Shown here: one piece after another, positions 37,701 to 45,780 of the stretch
Layout: each line of letters opens with the position of its first letter
Position numbering within the stretch: position 1 is the first letter of the stretch
Assembly: GCA_026706895.1 (NCBI GenBank)
Contig: JAPOXW010000004.1
Location: forward strand, 1-64,000
Reading direction: 5' to 3'
DNA length: 64,000 nt
DNA from: Gammaproteobacteria bacterium
GTDB taxonomy: Bacteria; Pseudomonadota; Gammaproteobacteria; Poriferisulfidales; Poriferisulfidaceae
Made by a program: the position numbers and the translations under genes
The notes under the pieces: model-generated
What the model saw: the letters and a program-made list of their open reading frames with translations, nothing else
Databases searched by the model: none
Told to the model about the DNA's origin: nothing

Positions 37701-38555
37701 CATTCCGTAGTCGTCGACGACGGCCCCCCACGCGCGAGTCTCCGGATCAACCGCGAAACGGCGGCTACGACCGAGATCAAGCACCGCGGCATTGTCGCGG
37801 TAGGCCGACAGAGTCCCATCCGGTGACACGGCATGCGTATGCTGGATCATTTCGAATAAACTCTTCGGCATTGATTTTCCATCAATCGTCCAGCGGGCAT
37901 TGAAAATCTTGTGCCGGCAGTGCTCAGAATTAACTTGGGCGAACATCATCAATTCGGCATCCGTGGGGTCACGTCCAAGCCTGTGATAGGCCTGGATCAA
38001 GTATTCGATGTCGGTTTCGGAGAGCGCTAGGCCGTATACTTGGTTAGCCTCGCGCAAGGCCTGGATCGGACTAGAGGCTAGGGAAATCCTTTCAAGCGGT
38101 GCAGGTTCCGGGTGTGCGAAAAGTTCGCTGCACTGCTCTATATCAGACAAGATCGACTCGGTCATCCGGTCGTGCAGGAGAGTAATCTGCTCTGGAGGAA
38201 CAACTTCCGTCCCCTGCAAGCGATATTCGACTCCCCGTTCCACTCGCAGAACGGCGGTCAGCCCGCAATTCCGAATAATTTCAGTAGCCTTGCTGGACCA
38301 TGGCGAGATCGTGCCGAGTCGCGGGACAACAAGGATTGAGGGGCCTGAAGTCGGCTCGCCCGCATCCGGTGCATAGTTCAGGAGCTCGGCGAGGATTTTT
38401 TCCTCAGTTGAGCCGAGGACCCGCTCACAGTCCACAAAATGCAGGAAACGTGCGCTGGAAACCTGCCCGCGACCGTGCGCTTGCAGGCGGACATTGAGCC
38501 TGTGCCGGGAATGATCGGTCAGCGCCTTGCCGCCGGGGTAAGTGCAAACGGACAT
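34704..38555 (-). CDS. purL: Phosphoribosylformylglycinamidine synthase (single-chain)
   Basis: PurL makes FGAM from FGAR, glutamine and ATP in purine synthesis. It is the long form: N-terminal PurS-like part, two AIRS-like halves ([55 protein letters not shown]) and a C-terminal class I glutaminase ([19 protein letters not shown]). ATG 38555 gives 1283 residues, close to 1295 in E. coli; the track's upstream start runs through ssrA and is rejected. It is the most upstream gene of the C1 array on this strand and divergent from ssrA. Confidence 0.97.
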   Translation of the reverse strand: [1283 protein letters not shown]

Positions 38556-38619
38556 GAAAATGACGGTCGGAGGATCGGTTCGTACGGACAAGCAAGCGAA
38601 CTCCATGCCTATTATCTCG

Positions 38620-38625
38620 TATAAT
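38620..38625 (+). promoter_or_regulatory. -10 element (TATAAT) of ssrA
   Basis: A perfect TATAAT lies 16 bp before the mature tmRNA 5' end. No good -35 is seen at the ideal distance. An alternative purL start (38606) would place the coding region over this site, another reason to prefer 38555. Confidence 0.6.
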
Positions 38626-38640
38626 GGGTTCAGATGACTT

Positions 38641-38997
38641 GGGGGTGACCTGGCTTCGACGGCGGTTACTGAATCCAAGGCGCATGCCGAGGCGGCAACA
38701 ACCTCGTAAAAAACGGTTGCGAAAAAATTAGTTGCCAACGACGACAACTACGCACTAGCCGCTTAATCTCGGCTAGTCATCCTTCCGGGAGATGCTTGTG
38801 AATCCCGATCTGGATGTCGACTACACAAGATCGCCGTTCGGTCTGTCTGGAGCCGGAAGGTTAAATCAAACATGCAGGCTGGCGGTCATCGGGCCCTGTC
38901 CGTCGGGTGTTGACCGTAAGACAAAGACGGTGCTAAGCATGTAGAGCCGAAGAGGAGGAACTGCCGGACGCGGGTTCGATTCCCGCCACCTCCACCA
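38641..38997 (+). ncRNA. ssrA: Transfer-messenger RNA (tmRNA)
   Basis: The one-piece tmRNA begins GGGGGTGACCTGGCTTCGACG and ends with a T-arm (GGTTCGATTCCCGCC) and CCACCTCCACCA; the 5' GGGGGUG pairs with CACCUCC to form the acceptor stem, and the 3' CCA is encoded. The tag frame at 38734-38766 reads ANDDNYALAA and then TAA, with GCC as resume codon (ANDENYALAA in E. coli). tmRNA rescues stalled ribosomes. Its 3' end is a classic integration site, and foreign-looking DNA follows. Confidence 0.98.
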
Positions 38998-39120
38998 CAA
39001 ATTGAACGGTGTTTAGCAGTTCCACGTCGGTCCCATCAGGCTCATCCTTGATTTCGATTACATCATCCACTTACTCATCATCACCCATTTCAGATTCGCA
39101 TCGTCGGGCTGGGTTCCCTG

Positions 39121-39309
39121 CTAGTGCTGTGTGCTGCGTCCTTGCTCCAGCTCTAGCCGTTGTCGTTCCGCTTCCATGCTGGTCTTGAGCATTCCCCTAA
39201 AGATCTGGCTGACGGCCTCATCCACTGTTATCCCCCGTTGATCTGCCATTTCTTTCAGCAACTCGTAATCGTCAGGATGCAGGGTTAGGGTGACGTGTCG
39301 ATTTGCCAT
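39121..39309 (-). CDS. Small ribbon-helix-helix (CopG/Arc-like) protein
   Basis: The 62-residue protein starts MANRHVTLTLHPDDYELLKEMA, the beta-strand plus helix pattern of ribbon-helix-helix DNA-binding proteins, and continues with GITVDEAVSQIFRGML. The ATG has AGGA nine bases upstream. It is 100 bp downstream of the restriction endonuclease gene on the same strand; it could be a regulator of the restriction operon or an antitoxin whose partner is lost. No toxin gene is adjacent. Confidence 0.7.
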   Translation of the reverse strand: MANRHVTLTLHPDDYELLKEMADQRGITVDEAVSQIFRGMLKTSMEAERQRLELEQGRSTQH

Positions 39310-39410
39310 GATTGATTCCTGGTGTCGGGTTTGGTGGGGAGATGGTTTGGACTCGCCTATGATTTAAAGTCAGTCAGAAGCTTTCTCTCGTGTCCGATAT
39401 CCGGATTGGT

Positions 39411-40367
39411 CTATAGAGGAAGCAACCGCAATTTATGGAAAAACAGTTCTTCCACAAATTTGTTCCAACCCTCTTCAGTGCTCAGCAAATCATATAAGTT
39501 GAAGTCCGTGATCCTCATCTGATTCAACTCCTTTCTCATCGAAGGAGTAATCACGCCCAATATGGCCATGTTCTCTGTCCGTGCAGGTGTCTGATCAAAA
39601 CTTTTCTTAATGGCGCCCAACCGTTCCAATGCGCCTGCGGGGTCAGTTCCCCCTTTGATTTCTATTGTAACTTCCGGAATCCAATCTCCCTCCTGTTCCT
39701 TCTGTTTCTCAAACAATATGTCGGGTTCGGATCCAAAACGCATGCGCAGGTTTTTTGCTTCGCCCAAAACGAAAAACAGATGCTCCTCATACATTGGAAT
39801 ATTCATCGCGTCAATCCAATCAAGCAATTTCCCTTGAATTGCGTTTTCTGCTCTTTTCCCGATTAAGTTACGTATTTTTCCATCCTGAGTAATGGCAATC
39901 GCCGACAGGAGGTTCCGATAACCGTCTTCGAGAGTCCATTGCTCCGTTGCCTCGATAATCGCTGAAAGCATTTCGTTGTATAGACACGCAACACGTTGAC
40001 AAGCATCCAACTTTACCTTGTGTCCCAAATACCCAGAACTCTCCCAAGCATCGACATTGGTTCTTGCAATGCTCTTCACCAGTTTTAGAGACAAGGTCGC
40101 CATGCCGCGGTAGTACAGAGAAGTTTCAGGGTGTCGCCGTAGCAAGGTCGGATGGGCAAACACCCTTTTTGCTTCTATTTGCAGGCTTCGGACATGTTCC
40201 CATGCAGATTTCGAGATTCCCAACGTCTCCAGCCCGTCGCCCAAGTAATCTAGATCCTCCTCAAATTTATTTACCAATCTACGAACGAAGAGGTCGTCTC
40301 GGCGTTTTATGGCTTTAGACAAAACCAAAGCGCGCTCTCGGGCACCGTCCCGTTGCGAATCAGCCAT
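39411..40367 (-). CDS. XcyI-family type II restriction endonuclease
   Basis: The 318-residue protein contains a PD-(D/E)XK-type active site, EPDILFEK (Asp216) then VTIEIKGG (Glu236, Lys238), within a sequence I match to the XcyI family, whose members cut CCCGGG. It is translationally coupled to the methyltransferase gene by an 8-bp overlap. Lower GC than the flanks supports horizontal transfer. The recognition sequence here is inferred from family only. Confidence 0.75.
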   Translation of the reverse strand: MADSQRDGARERALVLSKAIKRRDDLFVRRLVNKFEEDLDYLGDGLETLGISKSAWEHVRSLQIEAKRVFAHPTLLRRHPETSLYYRGMATLSLKLVKSIARTNVDAWESSGYLGHKVKLDACQRVACLYNEMLSAIIEATEQWTLEDGYRNLLSAIAITQDGKIRNLIGKRAENAIQGKLLDWIDAMNIPMYEEHLFFVLGEAKNLRMRFGSEPDILFEKQKEQEGDWIPEVTIEIKGGTDPAGALERLGAIKKSFDQTPARTENMAILGVITPSMRKELNQMRITDFNLYDLLSTEEGWNKFVEELFFHKLRLLPL

Positions 40368-41766
40368 CCACTTTTACCCAGTGATACACGCATTTTCGGA
40401 TTTCTTTCCGGCCAAATTTCCCCATCTGCTGACTAGAGTTTCCCTTGCCCCGCGCCAGTATCCAGATCGCGTTGCAATGGAATCCAAATTGCTCGGCAAA
40501 GTCCGACAGAATCAGATCAACCGGAACTTCTTCTCCATGATATTGCACATTGTCGTTAATCATGAACACACTTCCACCAGGCATCACAACGCGCCCGAGC
40601 TCATACGTGACCAAGGCCATTTCCGTGAAATAATTTTCAATCAGGTTAATGATGTTCCGATTGCTCAGTTCCTCAGCGTGCTCCCGGAGAGTCGACAACA
40701 CCTCCTGCAATGCAGGATGTTCATCGACTGCTCGAAATACTTGGTGAATCTCTGCTGCGTCTTGGTACGTGGCAAGGAGTGATTCTCGTTTTGAACGATT
40801 TTCAACTGTTGCCGATAGCAGGGCTTGCCGCAATGCTTTGACTTGGCTATCGTCATAGTCTAGATAGACCAACTCCAATGCGTATGTTCGAGTGTAATCG
40901 TAGCGGTTGGCATAAGGGGGAGAGGTCACGACACAGTCATACTCATTATCCGGGAGTTTCTTCAGTTCCGTGAGGCTGGAACCTGTAATTAACGTAGGGT
41001 TCGGACCGGAATAGTGCTCTTTCAGGAAAGAAAAATCCTCTTCGATTTCCCTCAACCGGGCAGCTAGTACTGTCGAAAAATCCGGTATTTCCCCCTTGTC
41101 TAGTTTTGCTGATACATTTCGGCCAGAACGCGAATCCCAACGTAAGAATTGTCCATCCTTACGTGTGTAACTGGCTTCCTCCAAACTGCTCAGGCATGCT
41201 AGATTGAGAACCGTTGCAAGGACCGGATTGTCCAGTTTGGCGATAAATTCGCGGGCATTTGCAATTTCCCGGTCCGCTTGACTGGAAAAGGCCTTTTCAG
41301 TAATCGGGATGTGCTTGAGTATGTATTGCTTATTGCAATTTAGTTTCGATGTCGCATGAAGCATTTTCTGAGAAACTGCACGAAATTCCTCATGAGACAG
41401 CCCGTTTGCTGCATGAGCGACTGACTGGGCAATCAAATTACCCAACGGCAAAATCTCGATTCCGGTTCCCCGGAGACCCATGCCCATTGCGGTCAAGGCT
41501 GTCGTTCCCGCTCCAGAAAATGGATCTAGTACCTGTTTTCCGTTTGCTGACTCAATAAGTTTCTGTACAAGGGCGGAAGAAAATCCTTCCTTGTATTTCA
41601 TCCAACGGAATCCAGCGACGCTTTTATTGCCTTGGTACGAGACAAGTTTCCTAGTGAAATAAGAATTGACTGAAATGCGATCTTTATAGTGTTGAAGCAA
41701 GGCTGCGCGAGCGGATATTGGACCACTGTCTGGAGAAAATGTGGCGGAAAAAGTTGCAGCCATCAT
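40360..41766 (-). CDS. Type II DNA amino-methyltransferase (likely N4-cytosine)
   Basis: The 468-residue protein has the SAM motif DPFSGAGTTALTA (residue 81 onward) and the catalytic motif TSPPYAN (about 281-287); SPPY is the usual form in N4-cytosine enzymes. Motif I precedes motif IV. It would protect host DNA from the XcyI-like endonuclease encoded immediately downstream. The track start at 41808 is a TTG; two tandem ATGs at 41766 and 41763 fit better. A 12-bp palindrome lies just upstream. Confidence 0.85.
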   Translation of the reverse strand: MMAATFSATFSPDSGPISARAALLQHYKDRISVNSYFTRKLVSYQGNKSVAGFRWMKYKEGFSSALVQKLIESANGKQVLDPFSGAGTTALTAMGMGLRGTGIEILPLGNLIAQSVAHAANGLSHEEFRAVSQKMLHATSKLNCNKQYILKHIPITEKAFSSQADREIANAREFIAKLDNPVLATVLNLACLSSLEEASYTRKDGQFLRWDSRSGRNVSAKLDKGEIPDFSTVLAARLREIEEDFSFLKEHYSGPNPTLITGSSLTELKKLPDNEYDCVVTSPPYANRYDYTRTYALELVYLDYDDSQVKALRQALLSATVENRSKRESLLATYQDAAEIHQVFRAVDEHPALQEVLSTLREHAEELSNRNIINLIENYFTEMALVTYELGRVVMPGGSVFMINDNVQYHGEEVPVDLILSDFAEQFGFHCNAIWILARGKGNSSQQMGKFGRKEIRKCVYHWVKVDG

Positions 41767-42103
41767 AAAAAGTGGCACTTGTGCCGAGGCCCAATCTACT
41801 AGAATCAATTGTACCGCACCTTGCCTGATTACCCGATTTAATCCCTAAAAGAGAGCATCTTTGCCGCCCGATTTCTGCATAGAGATTTGGAATTGCATCA
41901 CAAGCTTTATCGGCCTGTGTCGCCATGTCAGGGCTTGGGTTCCTGCCGAAGAGAAAACATTTCAATTCTTTCAGGTCTAACAGGATTGCCATTTGCGTAT
42001 GTGATTGGCTCCAGAATTGGCATCGGGAAAGTTCGTTATCGTGCGCTAATGCTGGGCTGGCGATGGCCAGTAGTAGGATGAATGGCAAGGTTGGTCTGGT
42101 CAC
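41684..42103 (-). CDS. Hypothetical secreted small protein, doubtful C-terminus
   Basis: From GTG 42103 the frame begins TRPTLPFILLLAIASPALA, a convincing signal peptide, followed by a cysteine-containing region (five Cys). I do not recognise the family. The last roughly 27 codons overlap the methyltransferase start in another frame, so the gene may be a truncated remnant cut by arrival of the restriction system. The GTG follows the stop of the next upstream ORF by 11 bp. Confidence 0.4.
   Translation of the reverse strand: MTRPTLPFILLLAIASPALAHDNELSRCQFWSQSHTQMAILLDLKELKCFLFGRNPSPDMATQADKACDAIPNLYAEIGRQRCSLLGIKSGNQARCGTIDSSRLGLGTSATFYDGCNFFRHIFSRQWSNIRSRSLASTL
41774..41785. promoter_or_regulatory. 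Palindrome GGCACTTGTGCC before the methyltransferase start
   Basis: An inverted repeat GGCAC-TT-GTGCC ends 8 bases before the ATG pair of the methyltransferase. Position suggests an operator or a small 5' hairpin controlling the restriction-modification operon; the nearby ribbon-helix-helix protein is one possible binder. Chance occurrence cannot be excluded. Confidence 0.35.
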
Positions 42104-42114
42104 GGAATCTCCGA

Positions 42115-42555
42115 TTAGCTTTGTGGGGAGTTTGATTGTTGGAATGTATCCAAGACCCATGCCGCTAATTTTCTTCCATGCAGATCTTCATTTCTCAATG
42201 GCTCATAGCAGGGAAACTCGAGGCTATTTGATTGGCTATAAAACGACACCTGAAAATGATTTACAGGTTCTATTTCGCTTCGGTCGATAGATTTCAGCCA
42301 TTCCTTCGTTAACTCGGCCACATCTTCCTCACTATCGCTGGTTATAAAATTGACTAGCCTCAGCCTAGCTCCGGCGATCTCGACATGACAAATATGTTTG
42401 TAAAGGTTCATAAGCATTGTTCCTTTGTCGTTGAAAGAGCCGCCATCATACCTGAAGGGAATCCGGGAGAATGTACTAGAGTGGTTGATCTCGTTGCCTA
42501 TTCCTCCGGCCCCTAAATCAGTAGACAACCCCGCTTTGGAGTGCTTTTGCGTCAT
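42115..42555 (-). CDS. Hypothetical protein
   Basis: ATG 42555 opens a 146-residue frame with no signal peptide and no motif I recognise; its last third ([14 protein letters not shown]) is amphipathic. The track start at 42582 is a GTG. It is divergent from fdxA and in the same direction as the restriction-modification genes. Whether it belongs to the island or to the older chromosome is unclear. Confidence 0.4.
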   Translation of the reverse strand: MTQKHSKAGLSTDLGAGGIGNEINHSSTFSRIPFRYDGGSFNDKGTMLMNLYKHICHVEIAGARLRLVNFITSDSEEDVAELTKEWLKSIDRSEIEPVNHFQVSFYSQSNSLEFPCYEPLRNEDLHGRKLAAWVLDTFQQSNSPQS

Positions 42556-42611
42556 CTCAATCCGATATACTGTGCTCCACACTGATCTCTCTGTATAACC
42601 TTGATCAACTC

Positions 42612-42935
42612 ATGACGTTCGTCGTTCTTGAAGACTGCATCAAATGTAAATACACCGACTGCGTGGAAGTCTGCCCGGTTGAATGTTTCCACGAGGGTCC
42701 GAATTTTCTGGTAATCGACCCCGAAGAGTGCATCGATTGCGCCCTGTGTGTGCCGGAATGCCCGATCGACGCCATCGTGCCAGAAAAAGACATCCCCAAG
42801 GATCAGCTGGAGTTCCTCCAGATTAACGCAGACCTGGCGAGCGAATGGCCGGAAATCAGCCGCCAGAAGCCTCCTCCGCCCGATGCAGACGAGTGGCACG
42901 GCAAGCCTGGGAAAAGAGCACTGCTCGAGCTCTGA
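42612..42935 (+). CDS. fdxA: Seven-iron ferredoxin FdxA
   Basis: The 107-residue protein has [18 protein letters not shown] and [13 protein letters not shown], the cysteine pattern of ferredoxins with one [3Fe-4S] and one [4Fe-4S] cluster. It carries electrons to unidentified partners in the cytoplasm. It immediately precedes the AddB-like nuclease gene: its TGA is followed directly by that gene's ATG. Confidence 0.95.
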   Translation: MTFVVLEDCIKCKYTDCVEVCPVECFHEGPNFLVIDPEECIDCALCVPECPIDAIVPEKDIPKDQLEFLQINADLASEWPEISRQKPPPPDADEWHGKPGKRALLEL

Positions 42936-45737
42936 ATGAGGCGGATCGCCTGCCCCCTGCATATACCGCTTGGGGGGTATTGCGCCAAAACCATCCTGGA
43001 ACATCACGCGGCGGCCCTGCCGGATCTGACCCACCTTGCAATCCTGGTACCGAATGTCGCGTCGGGCCGGGCTCTGCGGTCGGCATTGCTTGCCCACGTC
43101 GAATCCGACCACCAAGGGCTGCTTCTGCCTCCTATCCTGACTTTCCCGGCATGGGCACGGCAGCACAGCCGCTTCGAGGGTACGGAAAACCATTTGTCCG
43201 AATTGCTGGACTTGGTGGGCGTCCTGCAAAAAAGCGAGACTTTGCGGTCTCTAGAGCAAGCGGACTTTTGGTCGCTCGCCCGCGAGATGATGGAATTGTT
43301 CGACCAGCTGTGGCTCAACGAAATCTCATTGCCATCGGGTCAGGAAGAATTGACTTCACGACTTCAGGATTCCTACCATATTGCCGATGAGCCTCCTGAA
43401 CAATTAGGTGACGAGGCTCGTATCATCCACCTGCTGTGGACTGCCTGGAGCAAAGGTTCAGGGAGCTTCCTTAGTTCGGGAAAATACTACCGCGAGGCTT
43501 TGCGACACCTGACTCCCCCTTCGGAGACACAAGCCATCTACATCTGTGGTCACGACCGGCTTGCGGCAGCTGAAATCGAAGCACTTGAGCGACTCGATCA
43601 GGAAATTCCAGTTTCCATCCTCACCCGACCCAATTCTCTCATTTCCTTGGATGCAGAGCCACCTACCGAGAGCATTTCGCCCTCTCCCCATGCCACTACC
43701 CTCCAAAAGGTTTTTGCACAGGAAGAATCCACCATGGTGGAACGTATGCGAGCCTGCCAGGCAGATTGCCCTGAAGATCCTCTGAAGGGTCGGCTTGCCA
43801 CTTTTGTTGCGGAACAGGCGGAGCCTCACGCCCGCGCGATCGACATCCAGATCCGGCGCTGGCTAAAGGAAGGCCGCCGGAAGATCGGACTGGTTACAGA
43901 GGATCGCAAATTGGCACGCCGGGTTCGCGCCTTACTGGAACGCGCTGGCATCCAGATCCAAGACTATGCCGGTTGGGCTCTCTCCACCACAAGTGCGGCC
44001 AGTACGATCGAGCGGTGGCTTGAATGCTTGAATCAGGAATTTCACTACTTGGCGCTTCTGGACATTCTTAAATCTCCATTCGTGCCCCTGAAAGGAACTT
44101 CCAGCGAATCGGGTCGAATCGGAGACTTCGAACATCTTCTGTATCGCCGCAATATTCCCAGTGGTTTGGAAAACTATCGGCAGGTCGCAGATGGAGAACC
44201 TGACTGGCTGGACATGCTGGAGCAGATCGAGCAAGCTGCCCGCCCCTTGCTGGCACTGCGAGAGTCGACCGGCGGTGAGTATATGCGAGCCCTGCTGGAA
44301 AGCCTGGATCTTCTAGGCTGCCGGCCCTGTCTGGCGGGCGACGAAGTCGGAAAGCAGGTTTTGTCGGAACTGGACCGCATGTGTTTCCAATTGTCGCAAA
44401 GCGAGACCCGGCTGCCGAAATCCCAGTGGGATGCCCTATTGCGCTGGATGCTGGAACAACAGAACTTCCGACACAGATCCTCTCAAGACCTGGTTTCCCT
44501 GATTAATCTCAATCATGCCCATCTCACTCGATTCGACTGCCTGATCGTTGCCGGCATGGATTCCCGCCACTATCCGGGCACGGATTCCTCTTTCCTCGTA
44601 TTCAACGACTCGGTTCGCGGCGATTTGGGGCTACCCACCCGCACCGAACTCAAGAAACTGGATCTGCAACGATTCCTGTCCCTGATCCTGTCCTCCGAGC
44701 AGGTTCTCCTAACCTACCAGAAAACCGACCAGGATGAGCCACTCCTGCCGAGCATCTGGTGGACCCAGATCGACGTGTTCCATCGCCTAGCGTACAAGGC
44801 TTCGCTCAAAGAACCATCCTTGTCCGTGCTCAGCCTGCATCCGGATGCCTGGGTACGGCCTCCCGGACTTCGAATTCGTGAGACTGCCCCCGAAATCATG
44901 CCGCATCCTCCCGCCAGCCCGGGCCTGCTGCCAAGCAGCATTTCGGCCAGCGGGCACCAGGCCTTGGTTGATTGCCCGTACCGCTTCTATGTCCGAGACA
45001 TGCTTCGCATCCGGGAAACCGACATGATCCGCGAGGAAATGGATAGCTTGGAGTTCGGCAACTATGTCCATCAATGTCTGAATGCCTTCCACTCCGGCCT
45101 CCCCGGTGCTCCGGGACCGTGGCAAGGCCAAATAGATGGCCGCGAGGCTGCCGCGTTCAGGCTATTGCAAGAAATCGGGGTGTACTTCATGGACCGGCTG
45201 ACGCCGAGCCTCTCGAACATGGTGTTCCTGGAGCAATGGAAATCCATCGCTCGGCGCTACATGAAGTCTCAACAATATTATGAAAAACATCAAGTTATTC
45301 TTGAAACTGAAAAAGAAGTAGAGCATAGGGTTGATAAAGGATTGGTGCTTTGCGGGCGCATTGACCGGATGGACGAGGATCAGGACGGGAATCGTATCGT
45401 GATCGACTACAAGACTGGCTCCAAAAGAATCTCCGAGGATGAAGTACAAAGCGGCGAACAGGTTCAATTAACCAGCTACGCGCTGATGACGGAACCGATC
45501 GGACGAGCCGAATACTGGTGGCTAAGCCAAGATCCGCAGAAAAAAATACCTTTGACATCCGTGGAGGGCGAATTTCTGGAAGCGCTCGGCCGAAAAGTGC
45601 ACAGCCGGCTACGTGAGATGTTTCAGGACTTGCGTGCAAGCCATGAAATGCCGGCTCATGGAGACGAAGCGACTTGCGCTTTTTGCTATGCGCAAGGAGT
45701 GTGTCGCAAGGACGTGGAAATCGGAAGTTCCGCGTAA
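42936..45737 (+). CDS. AddB-like PD-(D/E)XK nuclease, putative DNA repair protein
   Basis: The 933-residue protein resembles the AddB/RexB-type group of probable repair nucleases. An inactive helicase-like N-terminal region is followed by SASGHQALVDCPYRFYVRD (about 675-695), the nuclease core IDRMDED...VIDYKTGS (about 805-830) and terminal CAFCYAQGVC (about 913-922). The CPYRF cysteine and the last three cysteines fit a [4Fe-4S] staple as in AddB. Double-strand break processing is inferred. The expected partner, an AddA/UvrD-like helicase-nuclease, is not adjacent; a terminator follows directly. Confidence 0.85.
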   Translation: MRRIACPLHIPLGGYCAKTILEHHAAALPDLTHLAILVPNVASGRALRSALLAHVESDHQGLLLPPILTFPAWARQHSRFEGTENHLSELLDLVGVLQKSETLRSLEQADFWSLAREMMELFDQLWLNEISLPSGQEELTSRLQDSYHIADEPPEQLGDEARIIHLLWTAWSKGSGSFLSSGKYYREALRHLTPPSETQAIYICGHDRLAAAEIEALERLDQEIPVSILTRPNSLISLDAEPPTESISPSPHATTLQKVFAQEESTMVERMRACQADCPEDPLKGRLATFVAEQAEPHARAIDIQIRRWLKEGRRKIGLVTEDRKLARRVRALLERAGIQIQDYAGWALSTTSAASTIERWLECLNQEFHYLALLDILKSPFVPLKGTSSESGRIGDFEHLLYRRNIPSGLENYRQVADGEPDWLDMLEQIEQAARPLLALRESTGGEYMRALLESLDLLGCRPCLAGDEVGKQVLSELDRMCFQLSQSETRLPKSQWDALLRWMLEQQNFRHRSSQDLVSLINLNHAHLTRFDCLIVAGMDSRHYPGTDSSFLVFNDSVRGDLGLPTRTELKKLDLQRFLSLILSSEQVLLTYQKTDQDEPLLPSIWWTQIDVFHRLAYKASLKEPSLSVLSLHPDAWVRPPGLRIRETAPEIMPHPPASPGLLPSSISASGHQALVDCPYRFYVRDMLRIRETDMIREEMDSLEFGNYVHQCLNAFHSGLPGAPGPWQGQIDGREAAAFRLLQEIGVYFMDRLTPSLSNMVFLEQWKSIARRYMKSQQYYEKHQVILETEKEVEHRVDKGLVLCGRIDRMDEDQDGNRIVIDYKTGSKRISEDEVQSGEQVQLTSYALMTEPIGRAEYWWLSQDPQKKIPLTSVEGEFLEALGRKVHSRLREMFQDLRASHEMPAHGDEATCAFCYAQGVCRKDVEIGSSA

Positions 45738-45751
45738 TCCAGCTTTTCTAG

Positions 45752-45780
45752 CCATCGCCTCGGCGATGGTTTTTCTTTTT
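45752..45780 (+). terminator. Intrinsic terminator after the AddB-like gene
   Basis: A stem CCATCGC/GCGATGG with loop CTCG is followed by TTTTTCTTTTT. It starts 14 bp after the nuclease stop and reaches the 3' end of the convergent uracil-DNA glycosylase gene. Confidence 0.85.

Noticed and set aside
38556-38747. N-terminal extension of purL into ssrA
   Set aside because: The added residues come from reading tmRNA backwards; homology begins at 38555.
38944-38997. Separate tRNA gene
   Set aside because: The T-arm and CCA belong to tmRNA; no anticodon arm is present.
38970-42611. Attachment-site direct repeat of the ssrA 3' end
   Set aside because: I looked for a second GGTTCGATTCCCGCC-like copy around the island and found none.
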